Position numbers and translations under genes: made by a program
Notes under the pieces: generated by a model
Databases searched by the model: none
The model's input: only the letters and a program-made list of their open reading frames with translations
Told to the model about the DNA's origin: nothing
Assembly (NCBI RefSeq): GCF_900103415.1
Contig: NZ_FMXB01000006.1
Coordinates: 1-64,000 of the forward strand
Reading direction: 5' to 3'
DNA: 64,000 bases
DNA from: Methanobrevibacter millerae
GTDB taxonomy: Archaea > Methanobacteriota > Methanobacteria > Methanobacteriales > Methanobacteriaceae
In this document: in pieces, positions 8,754 through 18,122 of the stretch
How positions within the stretch are numbered: position 1 is the first letter of the stretch
How the letters are laid out: each line of letters opens with the position of its first letter

Positions 8754-10642
8754 TTTCCCACCTCCAGTGCACCATATTTACAGACCTGAATACATACTCC
8801 GCATCCGTCACACATTGACTCATCAATTTGGATTTTGCCGTCCATTTTTGAAATTGCAGGACATGCAAGTTCGCTTACGCATTTATCACAGTGATTGCAG
8901 TTTGATTCAACCAGTTTAACCGGAGGCTTTTTGGTCAGTCCCTTAATTAATGTACATGGAGCTTTTGAAATGATTACTGCAGTGTCATCACGTTCAAATG
9001 CTTCCTTATATGTTTTGACAACCTGGTCCAGGTTGAACGGATTGATAACGCGCACATAATCAACTCCGCAGGCCAATGCCAACTTACGGATTGATATTTC
9101 AGGGGCTTCATCGCCCATTCCGTCAACTGGAATGCCCGGATTCGGCTGACCGCCCGTCATGGCCGTAATCCTGTTGTCAAGAACAGTTAATACGAAATTA
9201 TGCTTATTGTGAACTGCATTAATCAATGGAGAAATTCCGCTGTGGAAAAACGTTGAATCACCGATGAAGCTTGCCACTTTCTGGTCTGTGGAAACTGAAA
9301 ATCCGCAGCCGTCCCCAACGCTTGAACCCATTGACAATAGATAATCGGCAGCATTGTACGGCGGATTGATACCTAAAGTATAGCATCCGATATCTGATGC
9401 GAATACAACGTCTGAAGTCTTTAAGCCTAATTCTGCGATAGCTATGTTTATTCCGTAATACATTGCCCTGTGAGGACATCCAGCACACAATACGGGAGCC
9501 CTTGAAGGTATCTTTTCTGCCAATCCATTTAAGCTGTCAGTAAAGGTAATTTCATCTTTATTAAGGAAGTCCAATACCTTATCAAAGCCTTCGGCAACAA
9601 TGTCTGAGTTGAATTCATAGCATTCAGGCAATGTTCCGTCCAGTTTTCCGTGAACGGTAACGTTTAAGTTTTCACGCCCGATTAAAGCCAGCACCTCTTT
9701 TTCCATTATAGGGTCGACCTCTTCAACGATGAAAACCTCATCCAAGTCATTTAAAAATTCAATGACTTTTTTATCAGGGAATGGATATGAAAATGCGATT
9801 TTTAAAATGTCCATGTCCAAGTCATTGTATTTTATGACATCAAAGGCATAGTTGAATGCGCTTCCGGATGAAATCACACCGTATTTCTTTTCATCTGAAA
9901 ATGAAGTAATCCTATTAAATTCTGATTTGTTCGTTAAATCATTTATTTTAGAAATTTTATCGCACAGCCTTTCATGCATCTTGCCTGCAAAGACGGGAAC
10001 AGGCACGTATTTTGAAGGGTCTTTGTCAAAATGTCCTCTCTTCCAGTGATTATCGTTATTTGATGAGTTGTCATTAACGTCACCGAATTCCACAACGCCC
10101 CTCATGTGGGATACACGAGTGGTTGTTCTAACGATGACAGGCAGTTTATACTCTTGTGAAACTTCAAAGGCATATTTGACCATGTCCTTTACTTCCTGAC
10201 AGTTTGAAGGTTCAAAAACGGGAACGTTAGCCAGGCGTGCATAATTACGCGTATCCTGCTCATTCTGTGATGAAAAGAGTGAAGGATCGTCAGCGACCAG
10301 TATAACCATTCCTCCATTTACGCCGGTATATGCGGTTGTCATGAATGAGTCGCTGGCCACATTCATGCCGACATGCTTCATGAAAGTAAATGAACGAAGT
10401 CCTGAAGCGGCAGCCGTTGCTGCAACCTCCATTGCGACCTTTTCATTGGTTGAAAATTCAAAATAAATGTTTGCATCCTTAGCAAGGACAGATAATATAT
10501 TTCCAATCTCTGATGAAGGAGTTCCAGGGTATGTTGCAGCTATGGAGACACCTGCCTCTATTACGCCTCTTACCGCCGCTTCATTACCTAGCAAAAACCC
10601 TTTTTCACCAGACTTTCCAGTAACTAATTCTTTTAGATTCAT
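8750..10642 (-). CDS. iorA: Indolepyruvate ferredoxin oxidoreductase, alpha subunit
   Basis: A 630-residue thiamine diphosphate enzyme of usual IorA length. The N-terminal domain has GNEAAVRGVIEAGVSIAATYPGTPSSE, reading as the substrate-binding pyrimidine domain in two adjacent motifs. The TPP pyrophosphate region is near residues 395-470 (CAGCPHRAMYYGI, then ASDIGCYTLG, GSSVGDGCGF and GDSTFFHSGI). The C terminus carries two 4Fe-4S motifs (CNHCDKC..C and CDGCGVCIQVC). It oxidises indolepyruvate and other aryl pyruvates or runs in reverse. It is divergent from tfrB across 107 bases, with iorB coupled downstream. Confidence 0.95.
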   Translation of the reverse strand: MNLKELVTGKSGEKGFLLGNEAAVRGVIEAGVSIAATYPGTPSSEIGNILSVLAKDANIYFEFSTNEKVAMEVAATAAASGLRSFTFMKHVGMNVASDSFMTTAYTGVNGGMVILVADDPSLFSSQNEQDTRNYARLANVPVFEPSNCQEVKDMVKYAFEVSQEYKLPVIVRTTTRVSHMRGVVEFGDVNDNSSNNDNHWKRGHFDKDPSKYVPVPVFAGKMHERLCDKISKINDLTNKSEFNRITSFSDEKKYGVISSGSAFNYAFDVIKYNDLDMDILKIAFSYPFPDKKVIEFLNDLDEVFIVEEVDPIMEKEVLALIGRENLNVTVHGKLDGTLPECYEFNSDIVAEGFDKVLDFLNKDEITFTDSLNGLAEKIPSRAPVLCAGCPHRAMYYGINIAIAELGLKTSDVVFASDIGCYTLGINPPYNAADYLLSMGSSVGDGCGFSVSTDQKVASFIGDSTFFHSGISPLINAVHNKHNFVLTVLDNRITAMTGGQPNPGIPVDGMGDEAPEISIRKLALACGVDYVRVINPFNLDQVVKTYKEAFERDDTAVIISKAPCTLIKGLTKKPPVKLVESNCNHCDKCVSELACPAISKMDGKIQIDESMCDGCGVCIQVCKYGALEVGK

Positions 10643-10755
10643 TATTTTTATTCCTTAAAGATTATTTATAAATAGATAATATATTATAATAATAAGTTCA
10701 AAATATAATATAAATTTATAGATATTTTGACTTAGTTTAAAAAAGAGGGATGATG

Positions 10756-12228
10756 ATGATTAAGGTTTATGTCTCCAGGTTCGACGCAAAAAAGGATAGC
10801 GAACCTCACATGGAGTGTTATGAAATTGAAAAAACCCCACAGATGAAGGTTTTGGATGCACTGCAGGCAATCAACGACAAGTATGATGCCGACATCAGCT
10901 TCAGAAGTTCCTGTAGGGCAGGACAATGCGGATCCTGTGGAATACTGTTTAACGGCAATGGCGCTCTTGCATGTCAAAAGGAAATAAAGGACAATGCAAG
11001 AATAGAGCCTTTAAGAATGCCCGTTATCAAGGATTTGATTGTCGAGAGAAGCGAAATAGAAAATAAGGTTAAAGACCTGGAATTAAATTTGCACGCTAAA
11101 GACAATGACGAACTGGACGAAAGCATAACGAAAGCAGAAACCGCCGATACCAAAAAGCTTAGAAGCTGCATTGAGTGCTATTCATGTCTTTCAAGCTGTC
11201 CTGTCGTTAACTTTGCAACTGCCGAGTTTGGCGGACCATACATAATGAGATACATATCCAAATTTGAATCAGACCCTCGTGAAGACTTTAATCGCTTGAA
11301 AGAAAGTTTGGATGAAGGATTATACAACTGTACCAGCTGCGGAAAATGTCTGGCGGTTTGTCCTAAAAACATTAATACCTTCGGCGATGCAATCGAAAAG
11401 ATGAGAGCTATTGCATGCTCCCAAAATCAGGGCCCTCTGCCTGAACACGTTGCATTCCATGACAATATCAAGGAAACCGGAAGGTCCGTTTCAGTTGACG
11501 GTGAAAGCTTCATAAGTCAGGTTGACAACTACAACGGCTCGAAGGTTGCTTTGTTTACCGGCTGTATGCTGGATAATAAACTGCAGAAAATCGGCCACAG
11601 TTTACTGAAAGTTCTTGAAGCAAATGACATTAAAATTGATATTCCCGAAGGCCAGGTCTGCTGCGGTTCTCCGCTTTTAAGGACCGGACAGACTGAGCTT
11701 GTTCAGGGTTTGGTTGACAAAAACAAGGAAGTATTTAAAGATTATGATGCCGTTATCACCTTATGTTCCGGCTGCGGAGCAACCCTCAAGAACAATCATC
11801 CTCAATTCGGTTCAAAGCTCAACGTGATGGACATAAGCGAATTCCTTGTTGATAAGCTTGATACCGAGAAAATGAAAGACGTTAATATCAAGGTTACCTA
11901 CCATGACCCATGTCACTTGGCAAGAGGCCAGGGAATTAAGGATGAACCCCGTGAAATCATCGAGATGGTTCCAGGCGTTGAATTCGAGGAAATGCTTTAT
12001 CCATGCCAGTGCTGCGGTGCAGGAGGCGGAATAAAATCCGGAAGACCTGAAATCGCAATGGAGCTTTCAAAGGCAAAGGCCGAAATGATTAAAGACACCG
12101 GCGCCGATGCAGTAGTTACAATCTGTCCGTTCTGTGAAAGAAACCTTCAGGACGGCCTGGATGATATGGGCGAAGAGAACGTTAAGGTAATGCACATTTT
12201 AGAGTTATTGGAAAAAGCTTATGAATAA
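10756..12228 (+). CDS. tfrB: Fumarate reductase (CoM/CoB), iron-sulfur subunit B
   Basis: TfrB passes electrons from coenzyme M and B thiols to fumarate through TfrA, making the heterodisulfide and succinate. About 490 residues, as in Methanothermobacter TfrB. In order: a 2Fe-2S plant-type domain (CRAGQCGSC near residue 55), two 4Fe-4S motifs (CIECYSCLSSCP and CTSCGKCLAVCPK), and two CCG domains (CCGSP and CCGAGGG) like those of HdrB. Three ATG codons run in series at 10750, 10753 and 10756. The GAGGG ribosome site abuts the first, so normal spacing favours the third. TfrA is not in the window. It feeds the incomplete reductive citric acid path along with the fumarase near 63 kb. Confidence 0.92.
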   Translation: MIKVYVSRFDAKKDSEPHMECYEIEKTPQMKVLDALQAINDKYDADISFRSSCRAGQCGSCGILFNGNGALACQKEIKDNARIEPLRMPVIKDLIVERSEIENKVKDLELNLHAKDNDELDESITKAETADTKKLRSCIECYSCLSSCPVVNFATAEFGGPYIMRYISKFESDPREDFNRLKESLDEGLYNCTSCGKCLAVCPKNINTFGDAIEKMRAIACSQNQGPLPEHVAFHDNIKETGRSVSVDGESFISQVDNYNGSKVALFTGCMLDNKLQKIGHSLLKVLEANDIKIDIPEGQVCCGSPLLRTGQTELVQGLVDKNKEVFKDYDAVITLCSGCGATLKNNHPQFGSKLNVMDISEFLVDKLDTEKMKDVNIKVTYHDPCHLARGQGIKDEPREIIEMVPGVEFEEMLYPCQCCGAGGGIKSGRPEIAMELSKAKAEMIKDTGADAVVTICPFCERNLQDGLDDMGEENVKVMHILELLEKAYE

Positions 12229-12250
12229 TATTTAAAGGAGTTGATTTTGA

Positions 12251-13144
12251 ATGGGAGATGCTGCGGTAAGTGAGGAAAAGGTAGTTGAAGCCACCCCTAT
12301 CGCCCAACCTGAAAAAGAAGAAAAAACCGAGAAAAAATCAACTTCAACAAAAAAGGCAAAGTCCAGAGGCCAATCTTTAGCAATAAAAGAGCTTCAGCAA
12401 ACCAAAAGCGATTCCGAAGAGGAACTGGACTTGTTCAAAAATAACATTTATATTGTCTTTGTGGAGTGTGAAACTCCTGGAAATATAGGGTTTCTCGCAA
12501 GAACAATGGCAAACTTCGGATTGAGAAATCTGGTATTGATCAATCCCCCAACCCTTACGCCTGAAGCATATTATCAGGCAACGCATGGAAAATACATTGT
12601 GGAAAACGCCTTGGTTTATCCTAATTTAAATGATTTTTATCAGTCAAAAAGGATTGACTTTAAAATCGCATCAACCGGAATTGCCGGAGGCAGCTACAAC
12701 CTATCAAGAATTCCATTAAAACCGGAAGATTTAGCTAAAAGCATTAACGTCAACAATAAAATCGCAATACTGTTTGGAAGAGAAGGGGACGGCCTTTCAA
12801 ATAAGGAAATTGAAGACTGCGATATCTGCGTGTCCATTCCAACTGATCCCACCTATCCGATTCTCAACATTTCCCATGCGGCAGCAATAATATTCTATGA
12901 GCTGTTTAAAAACAAGCATGAATTTCCGGTTGAAGGACTTGAAGAGAGTTCTCATTTGGAAAAGGAATATCTTGTAAAGGACATGACCGATCTGATAAAC
13001 AGCCTGGACATTCCGGAGCATAAAAAGAAAAATGGTTTAAAGACCTTTAGAAATATAATTAATAGGGCTTTCATTACAGGCAGGGAAGCTCATACTTTTA
13101 AAGGTATTTTAAGAAGATTGAAAAATAAGATAGGTGAACAATGA
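12251..13144 (+). CDS. TrmJ-type tRNA 2'-O-methyltransferase (SpoU/SPOUT family)
   Basis: A 297-residue SPOUT methyltransferase. The catalytic core begins near residue 65 with IVFVECETPGNIGFLARTM, then LVLINPPT, and has the knot motifs IAILFGREGDGLSNKEI and CDICVSIPTDPTYPILNISH. The C-terminal helix region (AHTFKGILRRL) is typical of TrmJ. Known archaeal relatives methylate the ribose of C32 in tRNA. The first about 60 residues are a low-complexity Lys/Glu/Ser/Thr tail, unusual for the family and perhaps RNA-binding. The ribosome site is AAGGAG. The stop overlaps the next gene by 4 bases. Confidence 0.88.
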   Translation: MGDAAVSEEKVVEATPIAQPEKEEKTEKKSTSTKKAKSRGQSLAIKELQQTKSDSEEELDLFKNNIYIVFVECETPGNIGFLARTMANFGLRNLVLINPPTLTPEAYYQATHGKYIVENALVYPNLNDFYQSKRIDFKIASTGIAGGSYNLSRIPLKPEDLAKSINVNNKIAILFGREGDGLSNKEIEDCDICVSIPTDPTYPILNISHAAAIIFYELFKNKHEFPVEGLEESSHLEKEYLVKDMTDLINSLDIPEHKKKNGLKTFRNIINRAFITGREAHTFKGILRRLKNKIGEQ

Positions 13145-13971
13145 GAAGACCGAGATTTGTGGACTTAAGCCGTTTTACCCTTAAGTACATATTCAATTGG
13201 AGATTCAGGATTGCAGAGTTTACAAAAAAATCCGAATTATACAAGAAGGCAGTGGAAAAGTTCCTCTTTGAAGATGACGAGATAATCGTTATACCCAATA
13301 CGATTAGCGTCAATAAGAAAATAGAATCTGAAGGGTCTGAATTTTTACCTACAGAAATCATTAAGGAAGTCATTAAACGCTGCGATGATATTGTTATAAT
13401 GAATTCCTGCCTTTGCAGAACCTCAAATAACTGCCAGGATTATCCTCAAGACATAGGATGTATTTTCCTCGGTCCGACATCAAAAAGAATACCTGAACAT
13501 ATTGGAAAAAAGGCAAGCGTTGAAGAAGCCCTGGAGCAGGTTGACAGGGCAGATGAAGCAGGTTTAAGCCACATTATAGGCAGGAACAAAATCGATACCG
13601 TCTGGATGAATGTGCGTCCGGGAAAAGGCCTGTTGACAATATGTCATTGCTGTCCATGCTGCTGTCTGTGGAAGGTATATCCCAATTTGGATGATGACAT
13701 TACCGATAAACTGGAAAGACTTGACGGAGTCACTGTCAGTCTCAGCGAAGAGAACTGCAGAATGTGTAAGAAATGTTTGGATGAAGTCTGCATGTTCAAT
13801 GCCATCGGCCTGAAAGACAATAAAATTACAATCGATCATGATACTTGCAGAGGCTGCGGCCTTTGCGCAAATACATGCAAATTCGGTGCAATCAATATTG
13901 ACTACACTGAAGAGGCGGTTGACAATATAGTTAACAGATTAGAAGATTTAATTGAAATAAAAGAATTATAA
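13141..13971 (+). CDS. Cysteine-rich 4Fe-4S protein
   Basis: A 276-residue protein with many cysteines. The N-terminal 75 residues are basic and lack cysteine. A middle part has SCLCRTSNNC and a striking CHCCPCCCLWK cluster (near residue 165). The C-terminal part is a two-cluster ferredoxin domain (CRMCKKCLDEVC and CRGCGLCANTC). Such proteins are annotated as 4Fe-4S binding proteins of unknown substrate. It is coupled to the methyltransferase by ATGA overlap, which suggests co-expression rather than a shared reaction. An iron-sulfur reductase or maturation role is possible but not shown. Confidence 0.85.
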   Translation: MRRPRFVDLSRFTLKYIFNWRFRIAEFTKKSELYKKAVEKFLFEDDEIIVIPNTISVNKKIESEGSEFLPTEIIKEVIKRCDDIVIMNSCLCRTSNNCQDYPQDIGCIFLGPTSKRIPEHIGKKASVEEALEQVDRADEAGLSHIIGRNKIDTVWMNVRPGKGLLTICHCCPCCCLWKVYPNLDDDITDKLERLDGVTVSLSEENCRMCKKCLDEVCMFNAIGLKDNKITIDHDTCRGCGLCANTCKFGAINIDYTEEAVDNIVNRLEDLIEIKEL

Positions 13972-13989
13972 AATTACCTATGTGATAAA

Positions 13990-14574
13990 ATGGCTATTTT
14001 AAGTGATAAAGACATAATAAAATATTTGGAAGAAGGCAAAATTGAAATTGACCCTATTCTGGATGAAAAGCAAATACAGCCATCTTCAGTTGACATGAGA
14101 TTGGGAGATGAGTTTAAGGTATTTAAAGTAATTAGAAAGGCGTATATCGATCCTAAAGATGAAGATGACATTTCCTCATACATGGAGGAAATTACGGTTC
14201 CCAAAGGAGAAGCATTCATTATTCATCCCAACGAATTTGCGCTGGCCACAACAGCAGAATACGTTAAAATTCCCGATGACCTTGTGGCTCGTGTTGAAGG
14301 CCGTTCCAGCATGGGAAGACTTGGAGTTACCATGCACGTGACCGCAGGCTTCATCGACCCGGGCTTTGAAGGAAACATTACCCTTGAAATCTCAAATATC
14401 GGCGCAATGCCTGTTGCCCTTTATCCCGGCCAGAGAGTATGTCAGATTGTTTTTGAAACAATGACATCACCTGCAGAAGTGCCTTACGGCCATCCAAGCA
14501 GGAACAGTAAATATATGGGACAGACCAGTCCTGAAAGCAGTAGAGTTAAACTTGATTACGAATTAAAAAAATGA
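13990..14574 (+). CDS. dcd: dCTP deaminase
   Basis: A 194-residue member of the dUTPase-like trimeric fold. Motifs: IQPSSVDMRLGDEF near the start, the substrate loop GRSSMGRLGVTMHVTAGFIDPGFEG, read here as two adjacent motifs, and the Tyr/Gln-rich end YMGQTSPESSR that closes over the nucleotide. It turns dCTP into dUTP, or directly into dUMP if bifunctional as in Methanocaldococcus DCD-DUT. Sequence alone does not settle which. Ribosome site GTGAT. It follows the Fe-S gene by 18 bases and precedes glyS by 16, so it is probably in the same transcript. Confidence 0.93.
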   Translation: MAILSDKDIIKYLEEGKIEIDPILDEKQIQPSSVDMRLGDEFKVFKVIRKAYIDPKDEDDISSYMEEITVPKGEAFIIHPNEFALATTAEYVKIPDDLVARVEGRSSMGRLGVTMHVTAGFIDPGFEGNITLEISNIGAMPVALYPGQRVCQIVFETMTSPAEVPYGHPSRNSKYMGQTSPESSRVKLDYELKK

Positions 14575-14590
14575 ATGGAAGTTAATATTT

Positions 14591-16285
14591 ATGAATCATG
14601 ACAAAATGACAAATATAAGTGCGAAAAGAGGATTTTTATGGCCATCATTTGAAATATATTCCGGAGTATCCGGATTCACGGATTATGGCCCATTAGGAGC
14701 AAGCTTAAAAAATAACATCATGCAGAAATGGAGAAAGCAGTACGTTTCAGGAGAAGGATTCTATGAAATAGAAGGGCCTACCGTAATGCCGAAGGAAGTC
14801 CTTAAGGCATCAGGACACGTCGACAACTTCACCGATCCGATGACAAAATGTGAAAGCTGCGGAGAAGTCTTCAGGGCAGATCATATCATCGAAGAGGCAA
14901 TAGGCGTTGACGTGGAAAGCCTTGAAAACAGCGAAATGGATAAAATCGTTTTAGAAAACAACATCAAGTGTCCTGAATGTGGAGGAGACCTTGCAAACAT
15001 TTGGGACTACAATCTGATGTTTAAAACCCAAATCGGTGCCAAGGGAAACAAGGTAGGATACATGAGGCCTGAAACGGCACAGGGAATATTCATCCTTTTC
15101 AAACGTCTTGAAAGATTCTTCAGAGGAAAACTTCCTTTCGGAGTTGTCCAATTGGGAAAAGCCTACAGAAACGAGATTTCCCCAAGGCAGGGCGTAATCA
15201 GGCTCAGGGAATTCACTCAAGCCGAAGCCGAAATCTTTCTGGACCCTACCGACAAGACAACCCCTAAATTCGCACAGATTGAAAATGAAATCCTGAGGCT
15301 CAATTCACAGGAAGTTCAGGAAAATGACCTGGAGCCATTGGAAATCACCGCACGCGAAGCCTTGGACAAGGGAATCGTTGCCAATGAAATGTTAATCTAT
15401 CAATTATACTTAGCACGTAAGTTCCTAAATGAAATCGGAATACCTAATGACGTTTTAAGGTTCCGCCAGCACCTGGCAGGGGAAATGGCTCACTACGCCC
15501 TTGACTGCTGGGACGTTGAAGTAAAAACCGACAAGTACGGATGGGTTGAAATCATCGGAATAGCGGACAGGGGAGACTATGACCTCTCTTCACACTCCGA
15601 GTTCAGTAATGACGAGCTTAACGTGTTCAAGGAATACGATGAACCTAAAAAAGTGAAAAAGACGGTCATTAAGCCAAACCTCTCAAAATTCGGACCTGTC
15701 TTTAAGGGAGATTCACCTAAAGTGAAACAGGCAATTGAAGACGCCGACCCACAGGAAATCATCTCCGCAATCGAAAGCGACGGCAAATACGTTGTCCAAC
15801 TGGATGACAGCTATGAAGTGGATAAGGACCTTCTCATCATAGAGGAAGTGGAAGCCGACGTTACCGGAGAAAAGATAATTCCTCACGTAATCGAGCCTTC
15901 ATTCGGTATCGACCGTATCCTCTACTCCGTCTTATTGCATTCATTTGAAGAAACCGACGAAAAGGACTATTTCAAGTTCGCCAAATGCGTCGCGCCGGTA
16001 CAGGTTGGAGTTTATCCTCTCGTTAAAAAGGACGGGCTTCCTGAAATAGCTACCGAAATTAAGGACAGTTTAAGGCTGGCCGGTTTCACCGTCGAATATG
16101 ATGAAAGCGGAACTATAGGAAGAAGATATGCAAGGGCTGACGAAATCGGTATCCCTCTTGCAGTAACCGTTGATTACGAGTCAAAAGACGACAACATGGT
16201 TACCGTAAGAGACAGGGACACTGAAGCCCAAAAAAGAATTCCGATAAGTGAAATACCTGAATATCTAGAAAATTATTACAAATGA
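14591..16285 (+). CDS. glyS: Glycyl-tRNA synthetase (class II, alpha2 type)
   Basis: A 564-residue enzyme of the archaeal/eukaryotic homodimer type. Motif 1 region is near GFTDYGPLGASLKNNI, motif 2 is AYRNEISPRQGVIRLREF with EFTQAEAEIF, and motif 3 is IEPSFGIDRILYS. The C terminus is an anticodon-binding domain (APVQVGVYPLVKK through GTIGRRYARADEIG). An inserted Zn-type pair CESCGEVF and CPECGGDL lies near residues 80-135. It charges tRNA-Gly. It sits last in the run trmJ-like, Fe-S, dcd, glyS and ends 2 bases before a convergent regulator gene. Confidence 0.96.
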   Translation: MNHDKMTNISAKRGFLWPSFEIYSGVSGFTDYGPLGASLKNNIMQKWRKQYVSGEGFYEIEGPTVMPKEVLKASGHVDNFTDPMTKCESCGEVFRADHIIEEAIGVDVESLENSEMDKIVLENNIKCPECGGDLANIWDYNLMFKTQIGAKGNKVGYMRPETAQGIFILFKRLERFFRGKLPFGVVQLGKAYRNEISPRQGVIRLREFTQAEAEIFLDPTDKTTPKFAQIENEILRLNSQEVQENDLEPLEITAREALDKGIVANEMLIYQLYLARKFLNEIGIPNDVLRFRQHLAGEMAHYALDCWDVEVKTDKYGWVEIIGIADRGDYDLSSHSEFSNDELNVFKEYDEPKKVKKTVIKPNLSKFGPVFKGDSPKVKQAIEDADPQEIISAIESDGKYVVQLDDSYEVDKDLLIIEEVEADVTGEKIIPHVIEPSFGIDRILYSVLLHSFEETDEKDYFKFAKCVAPVQVGVYPLVKKDGLPEIATEIKDSLRLAGFTVEYDESGTIGRRYARADEIGIPLAVTVDYESKDDNMVTVRDRDTEAQKRIPISEIPEYLENYYK

Positions 16286-16287
16286 GT

Positions 16288-17091
16288 TTAATGACTCATT
16301 TTAATATTTTCCTTTTTGAAGTTTTTAAAAAGCTCATTGCCCCAGATGATGCAGTCATCATCCTCGGAGGTCAGTAAGCGATTCTGATCGTAAGTGCCGT
16401 CATCCTTAAAGAAACCTAAAATCACCTTTTCATCAGTGCAGATCAACAGAAACGGAGCTGCCTCGTCGCCATTGAAATAACCGATTCTCAAATTGCTTTT
16501 GGAGGTGTCCAGATTCCTTAAAAGGATGTCCTTGATATCTTCAGGAATCAGCAAATCTATATCTATCCTTTTTGAGAGCCTGTTGAAAAGCATGTTGAAT
16601 TCATTGTATGAGAAAGGCAAAATCGCATTGACGCTTTTCGCCTTCAAGAGAGATTTTTCAATGAATTCATAAGCCTTATAAACATCAAAGCCACTGGATT
16701 CTATCAGTTCGATGTTGTCCAGATAATGGATGTTTTCAACGCAATCCCTAGGAATTGACATGACCTTATGGCCCTGCAGGATAGGAGATATGATTTCCAG
16801 AAGGTTCATCAGGTTATTTATTTTCAGCAGATTATCCATCTGAAGCTTCATTGAGTTGGACAGGAAATACCGATTGTTTTCCTTATATACCTGACCGTTT
16901 AATTCAAGGCCATGAATATGAGTCGATATTGCACTGTAATGGAATTTTGTTTCATGATTCATTTCCTTCATATCCCTTGGATAATCATATAGCATTTTTA
17001 GTATTCTAAGTCTTATTAAAGATTTTGGCAGGAATTTAACGTCTTTTTCGATTGTTTCATAGTTTTTTACTGTTTTTAATGTTTCAATCAT
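16288..17091 (-). CDS. Winged-helix transcriptional regulator of FilR1 type
   Basis: A 267-residue regulator. The N-terminal part (residues 15-90) is an HTH of ArsR-like pattern (SLIRLRILKMLYDYPRDMKE, then YSAISTHIHGLELNGQVYKE). The C-terminal part (SILPFSYNEFNMLF-like region through FLLICTDEKVILGFF) looks like the FilR1 ligand domain common in methanogens. The target is unknown. The start at 17091 is chosen for the GGTGA site just upstream; a longer reading from 17184 adds 31 residues without a ribosome site. It is divergent from a TatD-like gene, which is the nearest candidate target besides itself. Confidence 0.8.
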   Translation of the reverse strand: MIETLKTVKNYETIEKDVKFLPKSLIRLRILKMLYDYPRDMKEMNHETKFHYSAISTHIHGLELNGQVYKENNRYFLSNSMKLQMDNLLKINNLMNLLEIISPILQGHKVMSIPRDCVENIHYLDNIELIESSGFDVYKAYEFIEKSLLKAKSVNAILPFSYNEFNMLFNRLSKRIDIDLLIPEDIKDILLRNLDTSKSNLRIGYFNGDEAAPFLLICTDEKVILGFFKDDGTYDQNRLLTSEDDDCIIWGNELFKNFKKENIKMSH

Positions 17092-17276
17092 ATTTTCACC
17101 ACAGGTATTGCTTAGCCTAATATCTATAATGTTGCGAATATAAAATCTAAGGAAGTGCGACAAAGCATAAAGTCGCACTTGCAAAAGACTTAAATAAAAT
17201 GTGTCAAGTCAGGAAAATTTTTTCAACGAAAAGCAATATAATAAAAAACAGGTAAAAATTTTTAGAAGTGATTGAA

Positions 17277-18032
17277 ATGATAGACACACATATACATGGG
17301 GATTCAAGAAACGGTGAAGATTTTGATAAGATGTATTTATCTGGCATAGACGTTGCAGTAGCATGTGCCTATTACCCGTACAATCAATATGATGATGCGA
17401 TTCTTTTAAATCATTTGATGAGAATTCTGAACTATGACACGAAAAGGGCAGCCGAATACGGACTCGATTTAAAAGTGGCCTTAGGCATTCATCCAACCAA
17501 TACAAATCTTGACGGTGAATTGATATTTGAAAATCTCTACAAATGGATAGAAAACGAAGATATAATAGCCATTGGTGAAATCGGCCTTGAAGACTTGAGC
17601 GATAACGAATACGGGATTTTCAAAAGGCAGCTGGATATAGCTGAAGAGACAAAAACCAATGTCATCATCCACACCCCAAGGAAAAACAAGGCTGAAGTCC
17701 TTGATGAGATACTGGAGATACTGCCCCAGCACATTTCACCGGAATATGTTGTCATTGACCACATCAATCCGGATGTCGTTGAAAAGGTGATTGGAACAGA
17801 TTATACCTTAGGCCTGACGGTTCAGCCACAGAAAATGGATAAATATGATGCCGTTTCAATTCTGGATGAATACGGATTTGATAAATTTCTATTAAACAGT
17901 GACTGCAGCTACAAGCCATCAGATCCGCTGTCCGTTCCCAAAACGATTCGCGAACTTAAAAAGCAGGGCTTCAATCAGAAGGATATCGATAAAATTGCCT
18001 TTGGAAATGCTCGAAAGTTCTTCAGGTTCTGA
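17277..18032 (+). CDS. TatD-like metal-dependent hydrolase
   Basis: A 251-residue TIM-barrel amidohydrolase relative. It begins MIDTHIHG, the HxH metal motif, then LGIHPTNTN, IGEIGLED (the bridging Glu), VIIHTPRKNK and a late Asp in NSDCSYKP. It is the more diverged of the two TatD-like proteins in the window and belongs to a methanogen group of unknown substrate. The start is the ATG at 17277: the GTG nine bases earlier belongs to a GTGATT ribosome site and is not likely the initiator. Confidence 0.85.
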   Translation: MIDTHIHGDSRNGEDFDKMYLSGIDVAVACAYYPYNQYDDAILLNHLMRILNYDTKRAAEYGLDLKVALGIHPTNTNLDGELIFENLYKWIENEDIIAIGEIGLEDLSDNEYGIFKRQLDIAEETKTNVIIHTPRKNKAEVLDEILEILPQHISPEYVVIDHINPDVVEKVIGTDYTLGLTVQPQKMDKYDAVSILDEYGFDKFLLNSDCSYKPSDPLSVPKTIRELKKQGFNQKDIDKIAFGNARKFFRF

Positions 18033-18122
18033 AAATTTTAATGCTTGAATATTTCATTTGAAAAGAATCGTTTGAATAATGGCTCAATTAATATTCAATT
18101 CAAACGTGCTGTTAAAAGATCA

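Noticed and set aside
17092-17184. Longer FilR1-type regulator start
   Set aside because: The extension has no ribosome site and no similarity to a regulator N terminus, while GGTGA precedes 17091.
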